In this document: one piece after another, positions 7,467 to 7,553 of the stretch | Layout of the letters: every line of letters starts with the position of its first letter | How positions within the stretch are numbered: the first letter of the stretch is position 1 | From: Pseudomonadota bacterium | GTDB taxonomy: Bacteria; Pseudomonadota; Alphaproteobacteria; Rhizobiales; Rhizobiaceae | Direction of reading: 5' to 3' | Length of the DNA stretch: 7,553 nt | Assembly: GCA_023388675.1 (NCBI GenBank) | Contig: JAEWFU010000399.1 | Location: forward strand, 1-7,553 | Translations under genes and position numbers: made by a program | The notes under the pieces: generated by a model | Databases searched by the model: none | Told to the model about the DNA's origin: nothing | Seen by the model: only the letters and a program-made list of their open reading frames with translations

Positions 7467-7511
7467 GGGGCACACCGCTCCCACCGCCACTTCGCCGCCC
7501 GTACGCACTGA

Positions 7512-7553
7512 ATCCCGGCATATCCGCTGTCATCCCGGAAGCCGGAGCGAAGC
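7512..7553. repeat. Possible start of a palindromic repeat cut by the window end
   Basis: ATCCCGG occurs at 7512-7518 and again at 7532-7538, the second within GTCATCCCGGAAGCCGGAGC. From memory, this resembles the left arm of short intergenic palindromes common in Mesorhizobium-like genomes, whose right arm would read back toward CCGGGAT. The right arm is not in the window. Confidence 0.3.

Noticed and set aside
1..7553. A novel defence, mobile or biosynthetic system
   Set aside because: Every supported gene belongs to a well-known family. There are no transposases, integrases, nucleases, toxin-antitoxin pairs, direct-repeat arrays or tRNA-flanked insertions.

Overview
The window (about 62-63% G+C by eye) carries five genes, all on the + strand, in the style of an alphaproteobacterium of the Rhizobiales. 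The Mesorhizobium/Nitratireductor/Aquamicrobium side of the Phyllobacteriaceae seems most likely. This rests on an ExoR-type Sel1-repeat regulator, which is typical of that order, on a rhizobial-looking FadL-family porin, and on a two-palindrome intergenic element of the kind scattered through rhizobial genomes. The genus is an inference; no 16S or other marker is present.

Layout. Positions 1-1584 hold the 3' part of valS (valyl-tRNA synthetase), cut by the window edge. Positions 1585-1975 are non-coding: a mosaic of inverted repeats (1586-1686, plus a hairpin at 1716-1742), then the promoter and ribosome-binding region of the next gene. Positions 1976-3090 encode a FadL/OmpP1-type outer-membrane transporter whose frame is broken once, at a run of four G (2399-2402). 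A classical Rho-independent terminator closes it (3130-3156). Positions 3345-4334 encode a TerC/Alx-family membrane protein. A 136-bp gap follows with a long dyad (4365-4416) and a candidate promoter, then ilvD (4471-6306), closed by a second strong terminator (6342-6371). A 282-bp leader region precedes exoR (6654-7466). The last 40 bases may be the start of another short palindromic repeat.

How the genes relate. They do not form a pathway. Terminators, gaps over 130 bp and unrelated functions indicate separate transcription units: translation (valS), outer-membrane uptake of hydrophobic compounds (fadL-like), metal/pH-linked membrane function (terC/alx), branched-chain amino-acid synthesis (ilvD), and periplasmic control of the ExoS/ChvG-ChvI envelope and exopolysaccharide response (exoR). 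I see no phage, IS, CRISPR, toxin-antitoxin or defence genes, and no evidence for a new multi-gene system. The points most worth a second look are the frameshift in the porin gene, the dyad overlapping the ilvD promoter region, and the two-palindrome element after valS.
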